From the NCBI GenBank assembly GCA_964645785.1, contig CAZYAV010000020.1, positions 1 to 44,895 on the forward strand: a DNA stretch of 44,895 bases, written 5' to 3'. The stretch is from CALWZE01 sp964645785 (lineage in GTDB: Bacteria > Bacillota > Clostridia > Oscillospirales > Ruminococcaceae). The position numbers were made by a program, and so were the translations under genes. The notes beneath the pieces were generated by a model that did not search any database, was not told the origin of the DNA, and was given only the letters and a program-made list of their open reading frames with translations. Shown here piece after piece: positions 24,069 through 32,445 of the stretch (position 1 is its first letter; each line of letters begins with the position of its first letter).

Positions 24069-25235
24069 TTATTGCCCGACAATCCCGCTATTGCGGATTG
24101 CCTCAACCGCGCGGGCAATCTCCTGCGGCGGCAGGACGAGCGCAAAGCGGACGTATCCCTCCCCGTGCGGGCCGAAGGATGCGCCGGGGGTGCAGATGAC
24201 CCCGGATTTTTCAAGCAGCTCCATGCAGAAGTCCATGCTGTCGGTATACCCGTCCGGCAGCTTTGCCCAGACAAACATCGAGCCCTTTGTGTCTGGCACC
24301 GGCCAGCCGATCGAGCGCAGGCCGCCGCACAGCGCGTCCCGCCGCGCCTGATAGAGCGCGCACTGGCGCTCGACCCCATCCCGCGGCCCCGTCAGCGCCG
24401 CGATGGCCGCGCGCTGAAGCGGCAGGAACATGCCGAAATCAATCTGGCTGCGCAGCAGGCGCACCGCCCTGATGACGTCCGGCCTGCCGACCAGGAAGCT
24501 GAGCCGCGCGCCGGTCACATTGAAGCTCTTGGACAGGCTGAAAAACTCGACCCCCACCTCCGCCGCGCCCGGGATATTGAACAGGCTGCGGCCCCTGTTG
24601 CCGTCAAAGATGATGTCGCTGTACGCGTTGTCGTGGATGATAAGGATATCATACTGCCTGGCAAACGCGACCAGCCTGCGGTAAAACGCCTCGTCCGCCA
24701 CGCTGCCCGCCGGGTTGGAGGGGAACGAGACAATGATGTATTTTGCGGCGCGCGCGGTCTCGGCCGGGATATCGTCGAGATTGGGCAAAAAGCCGTTTTC
24801 GGGCAGCAGCGGGTAATAATACGGTGTCGCGCCGCCCAGCAGGCTGCCCGCCGCAAACACGGGGTAGCCGGGGTCGGGCAGAAGCACGATGTCCCCCTCG
24901 TCGCACAGCGCAAGGCCGATATGCCCGATACCCTCCTGGCTGCCGTATACGCTCATGACCTGATCGGGCGTGATGGTCACCCCGAACCGCCGCGCGTAAT
25001 AGCCGCAGACCGCGTCCAGCAGCTCGGGCAGGTCGCGCAGGGAATACTTCCAGTTCTCCGGATCCCGCGCGGCTTCAATCAGCGCGCTGCGGATATATTC
25101 GGGCGTCTCAAAATCGGGTGTGCCGACCGACAGGTTGTAGAGCGTCTTTCCCTGCGCCTCCAGCGCCACCTTTTTCTGGTTGAGCGCGGCGAAAATCTCC
25201 TCCCCAAACAGGGAGAGCCGTTTTGAAAAATTCAT
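24069..25235 (-). CDS. Class I/II PLP aminotransferase (DapL/AlaT-like)
   Basis: A 388-residue fold-type I aminotransferase. It shows NLSVGTPDFETP (about 34-45), YGSQEGIGHIGLAL (98-110), PDPGYPVF, VSFPSNPAGSVAD, HDNAYSDIIF and the PLP lysine in FFSLSKSFNVTGARL (Lys 236). The GS-x-EGI and DPGYP segments resemble LL-diaminopimelate aminotransferases, but alanine and aspartate aminotransferases are also close, so the substrate is open. The position after serC, serA and DUF1015 suggests amino-acid metabolism. A ribosome site GAAGGAG lies before the ATG, and the stop is one base from the next start. Confidence 0.85.
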   Translation of the reverse strand: MNFSKRLSLFGEEIFAALNQKKVALEAQGKTLYNLSVGTPDFETPEYIRSALIEAARDPENWKYSLRDLPELLDAVCGYYARRFGVTITPDQVMSVYGSQEGIGHIGLALCDEGDIVLLPDPGYPVFAAGSLLGGATPYYYPLLPENGFLPNLDDIPAETARAAKYIIVSFPSNPAGSVADEAFYRRLVAFARQYDILIIHDNAYSDIIFDGNRGRSLFNIPGAAEVGVEFFSLSKSFNVTGARLSFLVGRPDVIRAVRLLRSQIDFGMFLPLQRAAIAALTGPRDGVERQCALYQARRDALCGGLRSIGWPVPDTKGSMFVWAKLPDGYTDSMDFCMELLEKSGVICTPGASFGPHGEGYVRFALVLPPQEIARAVEAIRNSGIVGQ

Positions 25236-25283
25236 GCTGTTTCTCCTTCCCCGGCGTCCGCTTGCTGCCGGCCTGTCCGGCGC

Positions 25284-26465
25284 TCAATCGGCCGTAATTT
25301 TGCGGCACTCGAGATAATACCGCTTTTCCGCCGCGCTGCCGAGCGAAAAGCTCTTGCGCACAAACGCGCCCTTCTGGCGCACAACCGAGAAGATGCTCTG
25401 CCGGTCAAACGGCGGGAAGATGACCGCCAGCCTGTCCGGCGCCTGCGCCGCAAGCGCGCGGCAGGCCTGCGCGCCGTGGATGTATTCCAGCTCCGCTTCC
25501 GGATGGCCTGCGAGCCACCCGTCCAGCATGGGCTGCAGCGTCTGCAAATCGGGCGGGTTGGCCGCGTCAAAGCCGATTTCCCGCTGTACCCCGGCCGGGT
25601 CGACCCCCATCAGCAGGCGGTGGATCGGCTCCACCGACAGCCCCGGTTCATACAGGTTGACAATCTCCGCCAGCGCGAACCGTGCGGGGTGGCACGCCCG
25701 CTGCGCCGGGGTCAGCTTCGGTTTAAGCTGCTCCCAGTACAGCTTGGCGGCGGCAAAGCTGTGGTTGCCGTCCCCCATCGCGTACAAAAACCCGTCCCCG
25801 CTCGCGTCGAGCAGCGCGCCGAGCGCCCCGGCAACCGCCCGCAGCGCCTGCGGCTGGCGGATAAACCCGCCGCGCAGATGGCCGCCGCCGAGCATCAGTT
25901 CAAAGTCATACACCGGCTCGCACACGCAGCCGTCCACCGCCGCGGCCAGCCGGTTGCCCGGGTCGTCCACCAGCACCATCACGTGCGGCATCTCCAGCGG
26001 CGCCGTTTCCCGCACCGCCACCCGCGCGGGCAACCGCTCAACCACCGTATCCTCGGTTGCGCGGATCATCGTGCGCGCGTCCTTCGCGTAATCGTACTGC
26101 TCCAGGTCGAGCGCGGCAATCAGCCCCCTGCGCACCCCGCCGGCGGTCTGCCGCTCCACCCGGACGAAACCCTCGCCCAGGTCGCGCAGCACCCCCTCGT
26201 CGAGATAGCACCGCATGGTGCCCGCAATCCTCGCGGGCGTAAGCTCGCTCTGCCGCGCCAGCCACGCCTCGGGCAGCATCATGCGCAGCGCCGAGGGCGC
26301 GTCCCCCACCAGCTCGTCCGCCTGCTGCCAGTAGTCCGGCTCGGCCGAGTGCTGGTCGCAGGCAATCACCGCAAAGCGGGCAAAATCCACCCCCGCGCCC
26401 GGCAGCAGGATGCGCGGCACCCGCACGCCGACTTTCGCAAACTGTTCTTCCAGTGTTTTATCCAT
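25284..26465 (-). CDS. DUF1015 family protein
   Basis: A 393-residue member of the DUF1015 family (sometimes called SerB-like or HTH-linked without proof). The hallmark ALYAMGDGNHS-type motif is seen as LYAMGDGNHSFAAAKLYWE, preceded by PHVMVLVDDP and followed by FALAEIVNLYEPGL. In clostridia this gene often follows serC and serA, as here (33 nt after serA), which has led to the idea that it helps serine synthesis, perhaps at the phosphoserine step; that is inference. ATG 26465 is chosen over codons upstream because GGGGGAA precedes it. Confidence 0.87.
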   Translation of the reverse strand: MDKTLEEQFAKVGVRVPRILLPGAGVDFARFAVIACDQHSAEPDYWQQADELVGDAPSALRMMLPEAWLARQSELTPARIAGTMRCYLDEGVLRDLGEGFVRVERQTAGGVRRGLIAALDLEQYDYAKDARTMIRATEDTVVERLPARVAVRETAPLEMPHVMVLVDDPGNRLAAAVDGCVCEPVYDFELMLGGGHLRGGFIRQPQALRAVAGALGALLDASGDGFLYAMGDGNHSFAAAKLYWEQLKPKLTPAQRACHPARFALAEIVNLYEPGLSVEPIHRLLMGVDPAGVQREIGFDAANPPDLQTLQPMLDGWLAGHPEAELEYIHGAQACRALAAQAPDRLAVIFPPFDRQSIFSVVRQKGAFVRKSFSLGSAAEKRYYLECRKITAD

Positions 26466-26498
26466 AGGCTCTGTTTCCCCCGCCCTTTGCAAAGTGCG

Positions 26499-27668
26499 TC
26501 ACAGCACCCGCACCCGCAGCACGCCGTCAATCCCGCGCAGACGCGCGGCGCAGGCTTCGGACGGCGCGCGCAGCAGGTCGATGAGGGTATAGGCGTAATC
26601 CCCGCGGCTCTTGTTGAGCATGTGCTCGATGTTGTGGCCGTCCGCCGCAAGCACCGCGGTGATCTGGCCGACCATGTTGGTGATGTTCTTGTTGATGATC
26701 GCCACCCGGGCGCCGCTCAGGCGCGGCAGCTCGCAGTCGGGCAGGTTGACCGAATTGCGGATGTTGCCGTTAATCAGGTAATCCGCCAGCTGCCGCGCGG
26801 CCATCCGCGCGCAGTTCTCCTCCGATTCGGGCGTGGAGGCGCCGAGATGCGGGGTCGCAATCACCCCCTCGTGGTTGACGATCCGGTCGTTCGGGAAATC
26901 GGTGACATAGCGCAGCAGCCGCCCCTCGTCCAGCGCCGCGAGCATCGCGTCGTCGTCCACCAGGCCGCCGCGCGCGAAATTGAGCAGCACCGCGCCCTGC
27001 TTCATTTTGGCAAATTCCGCCGCGCCGACCGTCCCACGGGTCTTGTCGTTCAGCGGCAGATGCAGGGTGATGTAGTCGCAGTCGCCGAAAATCTCGTCCA
27101 GGCTGACCGCGTGCTTGACCGCGCGGGTCAGGTGCCACGCCGCCTCGACCGACATGTACGGGTCGTACCCCACCACCTGCATACCGAGCCCGTGGCTCGC
27201 CGCGTTCGCAACCATGACGCCGATTGCCCCAAGGCCGATCACGCCCAGCTTTTTCCCCGCAAGCTCGGGCCCCACAAACTGGTTTTTGGCCTTTTCAACC
27301 AGCTTATCCAGCCCGGTAGTGCCGTTTTTGCCCTCCTGCTCCAGCCACTCGATGCCCGGCACAATCCGGCGCCCGGCAAGCAGCATCCCGCAGATGACCA
27401 GCTCCTTGACCGCGTTGGCGTTCGCGCCCGGCGTGTTGAACACCACAATCCCCTTTTCGCTGCACGCGGGAATCGGGATATTGTTGACCCCGGCGCCCGC
27501 GCGCGCGATGGCGAGCAGCCCGTCCGGCAGCGCCATCTCGTGCATGTCGGCCGAGCGCACAAGCGCCGCGTCGAACTGCTGCGCCCCGTCGCTGACCGAG
27601 AACTGCTCCGCGGGCAGGCTTTCAAAAATTGCATCCGAAATATTGTTTAATTTCTTTATTGTGTACAT
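26499..27668 (-). CDS. serA: D-3-phosphoglycerate dehydrogenase (short, ACT-containing)
   Basis: Oxidises 3-phosphoglycerate to 3-phosphohydroxypyruvate, the first step of serine synthesis. At 389 residues it is the short type lacking the intervening domain. Motifs: ARAGAGVNNI, the NAD loop LGVIGLGAIGVMVAN (about residues 141-155), NFARGGLVDD with the catalytic Arg, and TPHLGASTPESEENCA with the catalytic His. The C-terminus is an ACT domain (VAIINKNITNMVGQITAVLA). ATG 27668 is fixed by AAAGGATT upstream. It is in one operon with serC, 58 nt apart. Confidence 0.95.
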   Translation of the reverse strand: MYTIKKLNNISDAIFESLPAEQFSVSDGAQQFDAALVRSADMHEMALPDGLLAIARAGAGVNNIPIPACSEKGIVVFNTPGANANAVKELVICGMLLAGRRIVPGIEWLEQEGKNGTTGLDKLVEKAKNQFVGPELAGKKLGVIGLGAIGVMVANAASHGLGMQVVGYDPYMSVEAAWHLTRAVKHAVSLDEIFGDCDYITLHLPLNDKTRGTVGAAEFAKMKQGAVLLNFARGGLVDDDAMLAALDEGRLLRYVTDFPNDRIVNHEGVIATPHLGASTPESEENCARMAARQLADYLINGNIRNSVNLPDCELPRLSGARVAIINKNITNMVGQITAVLAADGHNIEHMLNKSRGDYAYTLIDLLRAPSEACAARLRGIDGVLRVRVL

Positions 27669-27726
27669 TGGGCAACAATCCTTTCTGTTTGGCGCGCCCG
27701 GGAAAGGGCGCGGTGTGCCGGGGGCG

Positions 27727-28815
27727 TCAGGCGCGCCTGCCCGCCTCAAAGTCCCGCATGGTTTCAACCAGCCGCTCGACCCCCTCGCGCGGCATGGCGT
27801 TGTAAATCGACGCGCGGCAGCCGCCGACCGAGCGGTGCCCCTTCAGGTTGACCATCCCGCGGCTCTCGCACAGCGCGAGGAAGGCCTTGGTCTGCTCCTC
27901 GTCCGGCAGGGTGAAGGTCGCGTTCATAATCGAGCGATCCGCCCTGTTCGCGGCCGGGGTGAACAGCGCGGAGCTGTCCAGCGCGTCATACAGCAGCGCC
28001 GCCTTTTCGCGGTTGCGCCGCTCCATCGCGGCCACGCCGCCCGTCTGCTCGACCCACTCAAACACCAGCCCCGCGACATAAATCGAAAAGCAGGGGGGCG
28101 TGTTGTACATCGAGCCCGCGTCCGCCATCTTTTTATAGCGCAGCATGGAGGGGACGACCTCGTCCAGCTCGTCGGTGAGCAGGGATTTTTTGAGGATCAC
28201 GACGGTCAGCCCGGCAGGGCCCATATTCTTCTGCGCGCCCGCGTAAATGAGCGCGAAATCCCGCACGTTGTATTCCCGGCCGAGGATGATGGACGAAAGG
28301 TCGCACACAAGCGGCGTGTCCCCCACCGGCGGCAGCTCGTTGTACATGGTGCCGTAAATGGTGTTGTTGCCGGTGATGTGCAGATAGGCCGCGTCGGGCG
28401 AGAGCATTTCTTTGGTGATTTTGGGGATATAGGCGAATTTGTCCGCCTTGGAGGAGCAGACCGCAACCGCGTTCCCCCAACGCTTGCCCTCCTCATACGC
28501 CTTGGTGGCGAACTGCCCCGTCAGTGCGTAGTCGAGCGTCGCGCCCCGCAGCGCGAGGTTCATCGGGATCATGGAAAATTGCAGCGACGCGCCGCCCTGC
28601 AAAAACAGCACGGCGTAATCGTCGGGAATCTGCATAATCCGGCGCAGCGTCGCCTCGGCGCGCTCGATAATCTCTTCGTAAGGACGCGATCGGTGGCTCA
28701 TCTCCAGCACGCTGCAGCCCGAATCCTGATAACAGACAAGGTCGGCCTGCACTTTTTCGAGCACCGGCAGCGGGAGCATGGACGGACCCGCCGAAAAATT
28801 GAAAACTCGTTCCAT
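27727..28815 (-). CDS. serC: Phosphoserine aminotransferase
   Basis: Converts 3-phosphohydroxypyruvate to phosphoserine with glutamate; also possible for pyridoxal synthesis. It has 362 residues: FNFSAGPSMLPLPVLE (residues 4-19), EMSHRSRPYEEII, FLQGGASLQFSMIPMNL, IYAGAQKNMGPAG with the PLP lysine, and the terminal GHRSVGGCRASIYNAMP that is diagnostic for SerC. ATG 28815 has GGAGG 9 nt upstream. It is first in the operon serC-serA-DUF1015-aminotransferase-Dph6-like and is served by the promoter at 28919-28947. No serB phosphatase is present in the window. Confidence 0.96.
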   Translation of the reverse strand: MERVFNFSAGPSMLPLPVLEKVQADLVCYQDSGCSVLEMSHRSRPYEEIIERAEATLRRIMQIPDDYAVLFLQGGASLQFSMIPMNLALRGATLDYALTGQFATKAYEEGKRWGNAVAVCSSKADKFAYIPKITKEMLSPDAAYLHITGNNTIYGTMYNELPPVGDTPLVCDLSSIILGREYNVRDFALIYAGAQKNMGPAGLTVVILKKSLLTDELDEVVPSMLRYKKMADAGSMYNTPPCFSIYVAGLVFEWVEQTGGVAAMERRNREKAALLYDALDSSALFTPAANRADRSIMNATFTLPDEEQTKAFLALCESRGMVNLKGHRSVGGCRASIYNAMPREGVERLVETMRDFEAGRRA

Positions 28816-28889
28816 TAAATTTGTCCTCCGAAGCTGTGATTTTGCGTTTGTGGCGGCGCACGACTGCTTTGCCGTGCTTTTGTACAGCA

Positions 28890-28918
28890 AAAAACCAGCC
28901 GCGCCGCGGCTGGTTTTT
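28890..28918. promoter_or_regulatory. 29-nt palindrome at the ser operon start site
   Basis: Arms AAAAACCAGCCGCG and CGCGGCTGGTTTTT meet at one central base. It directly abuts the -10 box, so transcription would start inside it. As RNA it resembles a terminator (stem plus U-run), and as DNA an operator; which role applies is unknown. Confidence 0.6.
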
Positions 28919-28947
28919 ATTATACCGTCCCAAGGCCGGTTTGACAA
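28919..28947 (-). promoter_or_regulatory. Sigma-A promoter of the ser operon
   Basis: Minus strand: TTGTCA, exactly 17 nt, TATAAT. It lies about 105 nt upstream of the serC ATG and is the only good promoter before this five-gene operon. Confidence 0.82.
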
Positions 28948-29228
28948 GGTTTAGACAATGCCAAAGGCCGGGGATTTTTCTTTTTTTGCGCAGGATTTCC
29001 CCCGCGCGGCGATTTGGCCGCGCAGAATCCCCCGCCGCGCCATACCGGCAGGCGGCAAGGCAGTGCACGCGCGGATTCCGCCGCCTCTCCGGGGCTTTTC
29101 GAGCCCGCCGGGCGATGCGCCGGCACAGCGCCTCAAAAAGGCGTTCGTCTGCGCGCCGCGGTTCCGGCGCACCGCAGGTTCAGTTCCCCGCCGCGCACTC
29201 CAAAGCCCGGCGCCGCGCGGCCGTACGC
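28948..29228. other. Intergenic region without recognised gene
   Basis: About 280 nt between the ser promoter and the end of the kinase gene. It is GC-rich with short palindromes such as GCGCGGCGATTTGGCCGCGC, but I see no convincing terminator, RNA or coding sequence. Confidence 0.5.
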
Positions 29229-29735
29229 CTAATCCTCCGCGCCCAAGACGATGAGCTCCCGCGCCACGGCCTGCACGCTTTTGCCGGTGGTGTCGATTTT
29301 GATTGTCTCAAGCGGCGGGTACAGCGGCAGCCGGGCGACGCTGCGCTCAATCACGTCGGCCGCGCGCAGCCCCCGGTCGACGTCCTGCCGGAGCCGCGCC
29401 CGCAGCGCCGCCTCCCCGCACAGCAGGGACGCCGCCAGCACCCGGCAGCGCGCCGTGTCCAGCCGGGCGGTGATCTCGTCGATGATCTCCTGCCGGTGCA
29501 TCACCCAGCCGAACAGAACCGTTTCATACGCGCTGCACCGGATAAAGCTGTTGAGCAAAAAGCAGATATTGTCCATCACCATCCGCCTGGTCTCGTCGGT
29601 GACCAAAAACGGGTTTGCGTCCCAGCACCAGTCCCCGTCCAGGAACACGCTGCCGCGCAGTTCCCGCTTCATCGCCTGGCAGACGGCGGTTTTGCCGACC
29701 CCCATCGTGCCGCCGATCAGATAAACCGTTTTCAC
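29229..29735 (-). CDS. P-loop nucleotide kinase-like protein
   Basis: A 168-residue small kinase-like ATPase. Walker A is IGGTMGVGKTAVC (about residues 7-19), LDGDWCWDANPF follows at the position where small-molecule kinases bind substrate, and a late LRQDVDRGLRAADVIERS looks like a lid with arginines. The substrate is unknown; shikimate- or gluconate-kinase-like and phosphotransferase resistance proteins share this layout. The start is GTG 29735, because AGGAGG lies 6 nt upstream; GTG 29741 would overlap that site. It follows the sortase gene by 12 nt, so the two are probably co-transcribed. Confidence 0.72.
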   Translation of the reverse strand: MKTVYLIGGTMGVGKTAVCQAMKRELRGSVFLDGDWCWDANPFLVTDETRRMVMDNICFLLNSFIRCSAYETVLFGWVMHRQEIIDEITARLDTARCRVLAASLLCGEAALRARLRQDVDRGLRAADVIERSVARLPLYPPLETIKIDTTGKSVQAVARELIVLGAED

Positions 29736-29747
29736 CCGCACCCTCCT

Positions 29748-30560
29748 TTATGCTTTTGCCTCCCGCGCCACGGCGTAGACGTACAGCCGGTAGTTAGGGC
29801 CGCTGTAGTCGCAGGTAATCAGGGTATACAGCCGCTCCGGCGCGCTGTGCGGCGCTTCGCCGAGCGAGCAGTCCGCCAGCCACGCCGCCACCTGCACCTG
29901 AAAATCCCGCTGCGAGCCGAACGCCGTTTGCCGGCGCGCCGCCTGCGCAGGGCCGCAGCCGACCGCGACAATCCGCAGCGGGATATCGCCCGCCGGGGTG
30001 TAGAGCGCCAGGTCGTCACACAGCCGCGCAAATTCCGCCGGATCCCGCAGCCGGGCAAGGGCGGAAAACCGCCCGCCGCCGCGCAGCCTGTGCCCGTACA
30101 AAACGACGTTCTGCCCCCAAAACCCGTCCGCGCAGGCGCAGTCCAGAAAGACCGTGCCGCGCGCGTCCTCGCCGCCGTCAAAGCCGGTAGAAAGATAGCG
30201 CGCATTGTCCACCGCCTGCACCACCGGCTCGTCGATACCCAGCTGCGCGCCGTGTATCCAGCCGACAATATCGGGGTTGACCGCGCGCAGCGCCGCGAAA
30301 TCGACCGTGCGGGCGGCCGGCGCCTTGGGCGCAAAGGGGCGCGGGTTCCGTGCCCCGGGCTGCGCGGCGCGGCTTTGCCAGAGGGCGGCGCTGGCCGCCA
30401 ATGCCGCCCACAGCAGGCAGAGCGCGGCCGCCGCGCACAGCGCCGCAAAGCGCCTTTCCCGCACGGCCGCGTCACGGCCGGCCGCGCCCTGCCCCGCCGG
30501 GCAGGGCTGTTTTGCCCGGCGGGATTCCCCGCGGCGCGGGCGCTGTCTGCATACTGTCAT
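29748..30560 (-). CDS. srtB: Class B sortase
   Basis: Membrane-anchored transpeptidase that links surface proteins to the cell wall. It has 270 residues: a basic, Arg-rich cytoplasmic N-terminus, one membrane helix (about 38-62), then the sortase barrel. Catalytic residues are visible: His157 in LYGHRLRGGG, Cys250 in YTLITCDYSG and Arg258 in NYRLYVYA, with the usual NPDIVGWIHG (95-104) and RGTVFLD. No LPxTG- or NPxTN-type substrate gene is found in this window. The N-terminus is longer than usual, so a start further in is possible. Confidence 0.9.
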   Translation of the reverse strand: MTVCRQRPRRGESRRAKQPCPAGQGAAGRDAAVRERRFAALCAAAALCLLWAALAASAALWQSRAAQPGARNPRPFAPKAPAARTVDFAALRAVNPDIVGWIHGAQLGIDEPVVQAVDNARYLSTGFDGGEDARGTVFLDCACADGFWGQNVVLYGHRLRGGGRFSALARLRDPAEFARLCDDLALYTPAGDIPLRIVAVGCGPAQAARRQTAFGSQRDFQVQVAAWLADCSLGEAPHSAPERLYTLITCDYSGPNYRLYVYAVAREAKA

Positions 30561-30644
30561 GTCCTCACCCCGATCCTGAGAACACTCTACACCGCGGCGC
30601 GCGGCAAAGCTGTCGAACCCGCCCGAGCCCGGCGGCCGGTTCGG

Positions 30645-32123
30645 TCAATCCGCCGGCCGGACGTCCACCCACGCCGTTCCGATTTCCTGCTGGAACGCGC
30701 GGTCGTGCTCAACCAGAATCATCGTAGGGGAAAAGGACTGAATCAGCCGCTCAATTTGCAGCCGGGAATACAGGTCGATGTAATTGAGCGGCTCGTCCCA
30801 CAGGTACAGGTGCGCGCGCTCGCACAGGCTTTTGGCAATCATCACCTTTTTCTTCTGCCCGTCCGAATAGCCTCCCATGTCCGCCTCAAACTGTGCCCGT
30901 TCAAAGCCCATTTTGCGCAGAATCGTCTTGAACAGGCTTTCCTCGACCCCGCTTTCCCGCGCGAACGCGCCTAAATCCCCGCGCAGCCAGGAGACATCCT
31001 GCGGCACATAGGAAATCACCAGCCCGGACATCCCGCTCTTTTCGCCGCTGAAGGGAACCGGCTCGCCCGCGAGCAGCCGCAGCAGGCTGCTTTTGCCGCT
31101 GCCGTTGCCGCCGTCCAGCACCGCCCTGTCCCCCTGCCGGACGCACAGGCTGACGGGGGCGCAGACGGCGCGCCCGTCATAGACAATCTGCACCCGCTCA
31201 AGCCGGACGAGTGCACCCGGCCGGGCGGGCATCGGGCGCAGCTTCAGCGTCTCCGCCTTTTCCTCGTCCTTCAGCAGGCCGGCCTTCCGGTCGGCCGCCT
31301 GCCGGCGGCGCGCCTCAATCGCCTTGGCGCGCTTCATCATTTTGGCGGACTTGTGCCCGATATAGCCCCTGTCCACCGAGCCGTCGCCGTATTTGGAGGC
31401 CTCCACCCTGTCCGACCAGGCGGAGGCTCTGCGGGCGGCGGTGTCCAGCCGGGCAATGTCCTTTTTCAGCTTCTCGTTCTGCGCCGCCTCAAAGGCCTGT
31501 TTTCGCTCGAAATTCTCAAACCAGGACGAAAAGCTGCCGCTCTGCACCTCGATCGTCGAGCGGTTAAAGGACAGGATGTGGTCGACGCATCCGTCCAGGA
31601 ACCGCCGGTCGTGCGAGACCAGGATGAACCCCTTTTTCTGGCGCAGATAGGCGGAAACCAGCTCGCGCGCGTGCGCGTCCAGGTGATTGGTCGGCTCGTC
31701 GATCAGCAGAAACCGCCCCTCGTTCAAAAAGAGCGCCGCCAGTAGCAGCTTTGTCCGCTCGCCGCCCGAAAGGGTCTCGAATGGCCGCTCCAGCAGCTCC
31801 TCGCGCAGCTCCAGCCGCGAAAGCTCCCGCAGCAGCTCCCACTCCGCCGCCTGCGGGGCGACCCCCGCCAGCACCTCGCGCGCCGGCCTTTGCGCGTCCG
31901 CCACCGGATAGGGGAAGTAGTCGAAGGTCACCGGCGCAGTAATCCGGCCGCCGTATTCGTATTCGCCGCACAGCAGCTTTAAAAAGGTCGTTTTCCCCCG
32001 GCCGTTCCGCCCGATAAAGCCGAGCCGCCAGCCGGTGTCAATCTGAAAGCTCACATCCTCAAATACAGGGGTCGCGCTCCCGGGATAGGCAAAGCGCAGC
32101 CCCGAAACCTGAATCATAGACAT
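30645..32123 (-). CDS. ABC-F ribosomal protection protein (Lsa/CplR-like)
   Basis: A 492-residue protein with two ABC domains in tandem and no membrane region. Domain 1 has GFIGRNGRGKTTFLKLL, LSGGERTKLLLAALFL and LIDEPTNHLDAHA; domain 2 has GGNGSGKSSLLRLL, YSDGQKKKVMIAKSL and LWDEPLNYID. A basic, helical linker (about residues 195-290) is the ribosome-contacting arm. The opening MSMIQVSGLRFAYPGS and FIGRNGRGKT are characteristic of Lsa/CplR-type antibiotic-resistance ABC-F proteins, which displace lincosamides, streptogramin A and pleuromutilins from the ribosome; the exact spectrum here is inferred. Start ATG 32123 has AAAGGAGG 7 nt upstream. Its leader carries a peptide ORF and two terminators. 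Confidence 0.9.
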   Translation of the reverse strand: MSMIQVSGLRFAYPGSATPVFEDVSFQIDTGWRLGFIGRNGRGKTTFLKLLCGEYEYGGRITAPVTFDYFPYPVADAQRPAREVLAGVAPQAAEWELLRELSRLELREELLERPFETLSGGERTKLLLAALFLNEGRFLLIDEPTNHLDAHARELVSAYLRQKKGFILVSHDRRFLDGCVDHILSFNRSTIEVQSGSFSSWFENFERKQAFEAAQNEKLKKDIARLDTAARRASAWSDRVEASKYGDGSVDRGYIGHKSAKMMKRAKAIEARRRQAADRKAGLLKDEEKAETLKLRPMPARPGALVRLERVQIVYDGRAVCAPVSLCVRQGDRAVLDGGNGSGKSSLLRLLAGEPVPFSGEKSGMSGLVISYVPQDVSWLRGDLGAFARESGVEESLFKTILRKMGFERAQFEADMGGYSDGQKKKVMIAKSLCERAHLYLWDEPLNYIDLYSRLQIERLIQSFSPTMILVEHDRAFQQEIGTAWVDVRPAD

Positions 32124-32186
32124 GTCGCATCCTCCTTTTGCGTTCCGTGGATGCCGCAGCGGCTCCGCGCGCCTCCCGGCGGCGTC

Positions 32187-32224
32187 AAAAAAAGAGCCGC
32201 AGGTCAGTTCGCCCCCGTGACTCT
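32187..32224 (-). terminator. Attenuator terminator 2 in the ABC-F leader
   Basis: On the minus strand AGAGTC pairs with GGCTCT (with one wobble), extended after a mismatch by CGGG/CCTG, and seven T follow (32187-32193). It ends about 64 nt before the ABC-F start, inside the untranslated leader. Confidence 0.68.
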
Positions 32225-32275
32225 TCGCCAAAGCGCCGCCTGCCAAAGACGCGCGCCGTTCTTCGATTCGCCATT

Positions 32276-32353
32276 CAAAAAGAGGTTCCCTGCAATGGGC
32301 GCGGCAATCCCGCCAACCGGCATCGCCACAGCGTTTTCTTATTTGCAGGAACC
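32276..32353 (-). terminator. Attenuator terminator 1 overlapping the leader peptide ORF
   Basis: GGTTCCTGCAA (32343-32353), which lies inside the leader ORF, pairs with TTGCAGGGAACC (32284-32295) with one bulged G, and TCTTTTTG follows. A ribosome halted on the leader ORF would cover the left arm and block this hairpin. Confidence 0.65.
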
Positions 32354-32362
32354 ATTCTTCAT
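32339..32362 (-). CDS. Leader peptide ORF (7 codons) of the ABC-F gene
   Basis: ATG AAG AAT GGT TCC TGC AAA TAA encodes MKNGSCK. GAGGAG (32370-32375) is an ideal ribosome site 7 nt upstream. Antibiotic-resistance ABC-F genes of Firmicutes are often controlled by ribosome stalling on such leader ORFs, and codons 4-7 here form one arm of a terminator. The peptide itself probably has no function beyond regulation. Confidence 0.68.
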   Translation of the reverse strand: MKNGSCK

Positions 32363-32416
32363 CTTTTCACTCCTCATCCCGTTGTGTACCGGCCGCACCG
32401 CGCGGCCGCCTTGCCC

Positions 32417-32445
32417 AGTGTATCACACGCCGCCGCAAAGCGCAA
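32417..32445 (-). promoter_or_regulatory. Probable promoter of the ABC-F gene
   Basis: Minus strand TTGCGC, 17 nt, TACACT. Match is moderate, but position fits: it starts a leader of about 290 nt that includes the peptide ORF and both terminators. Confidence 0.45.

Noticed and set aside
25476..27650. 724-codon open frame antisense to the DUF1015 and serA genes
   Set aside because: Both minus-strand genes are certain by motifs; the antisense chain is His/Arg/Val-rich and without any known domain.
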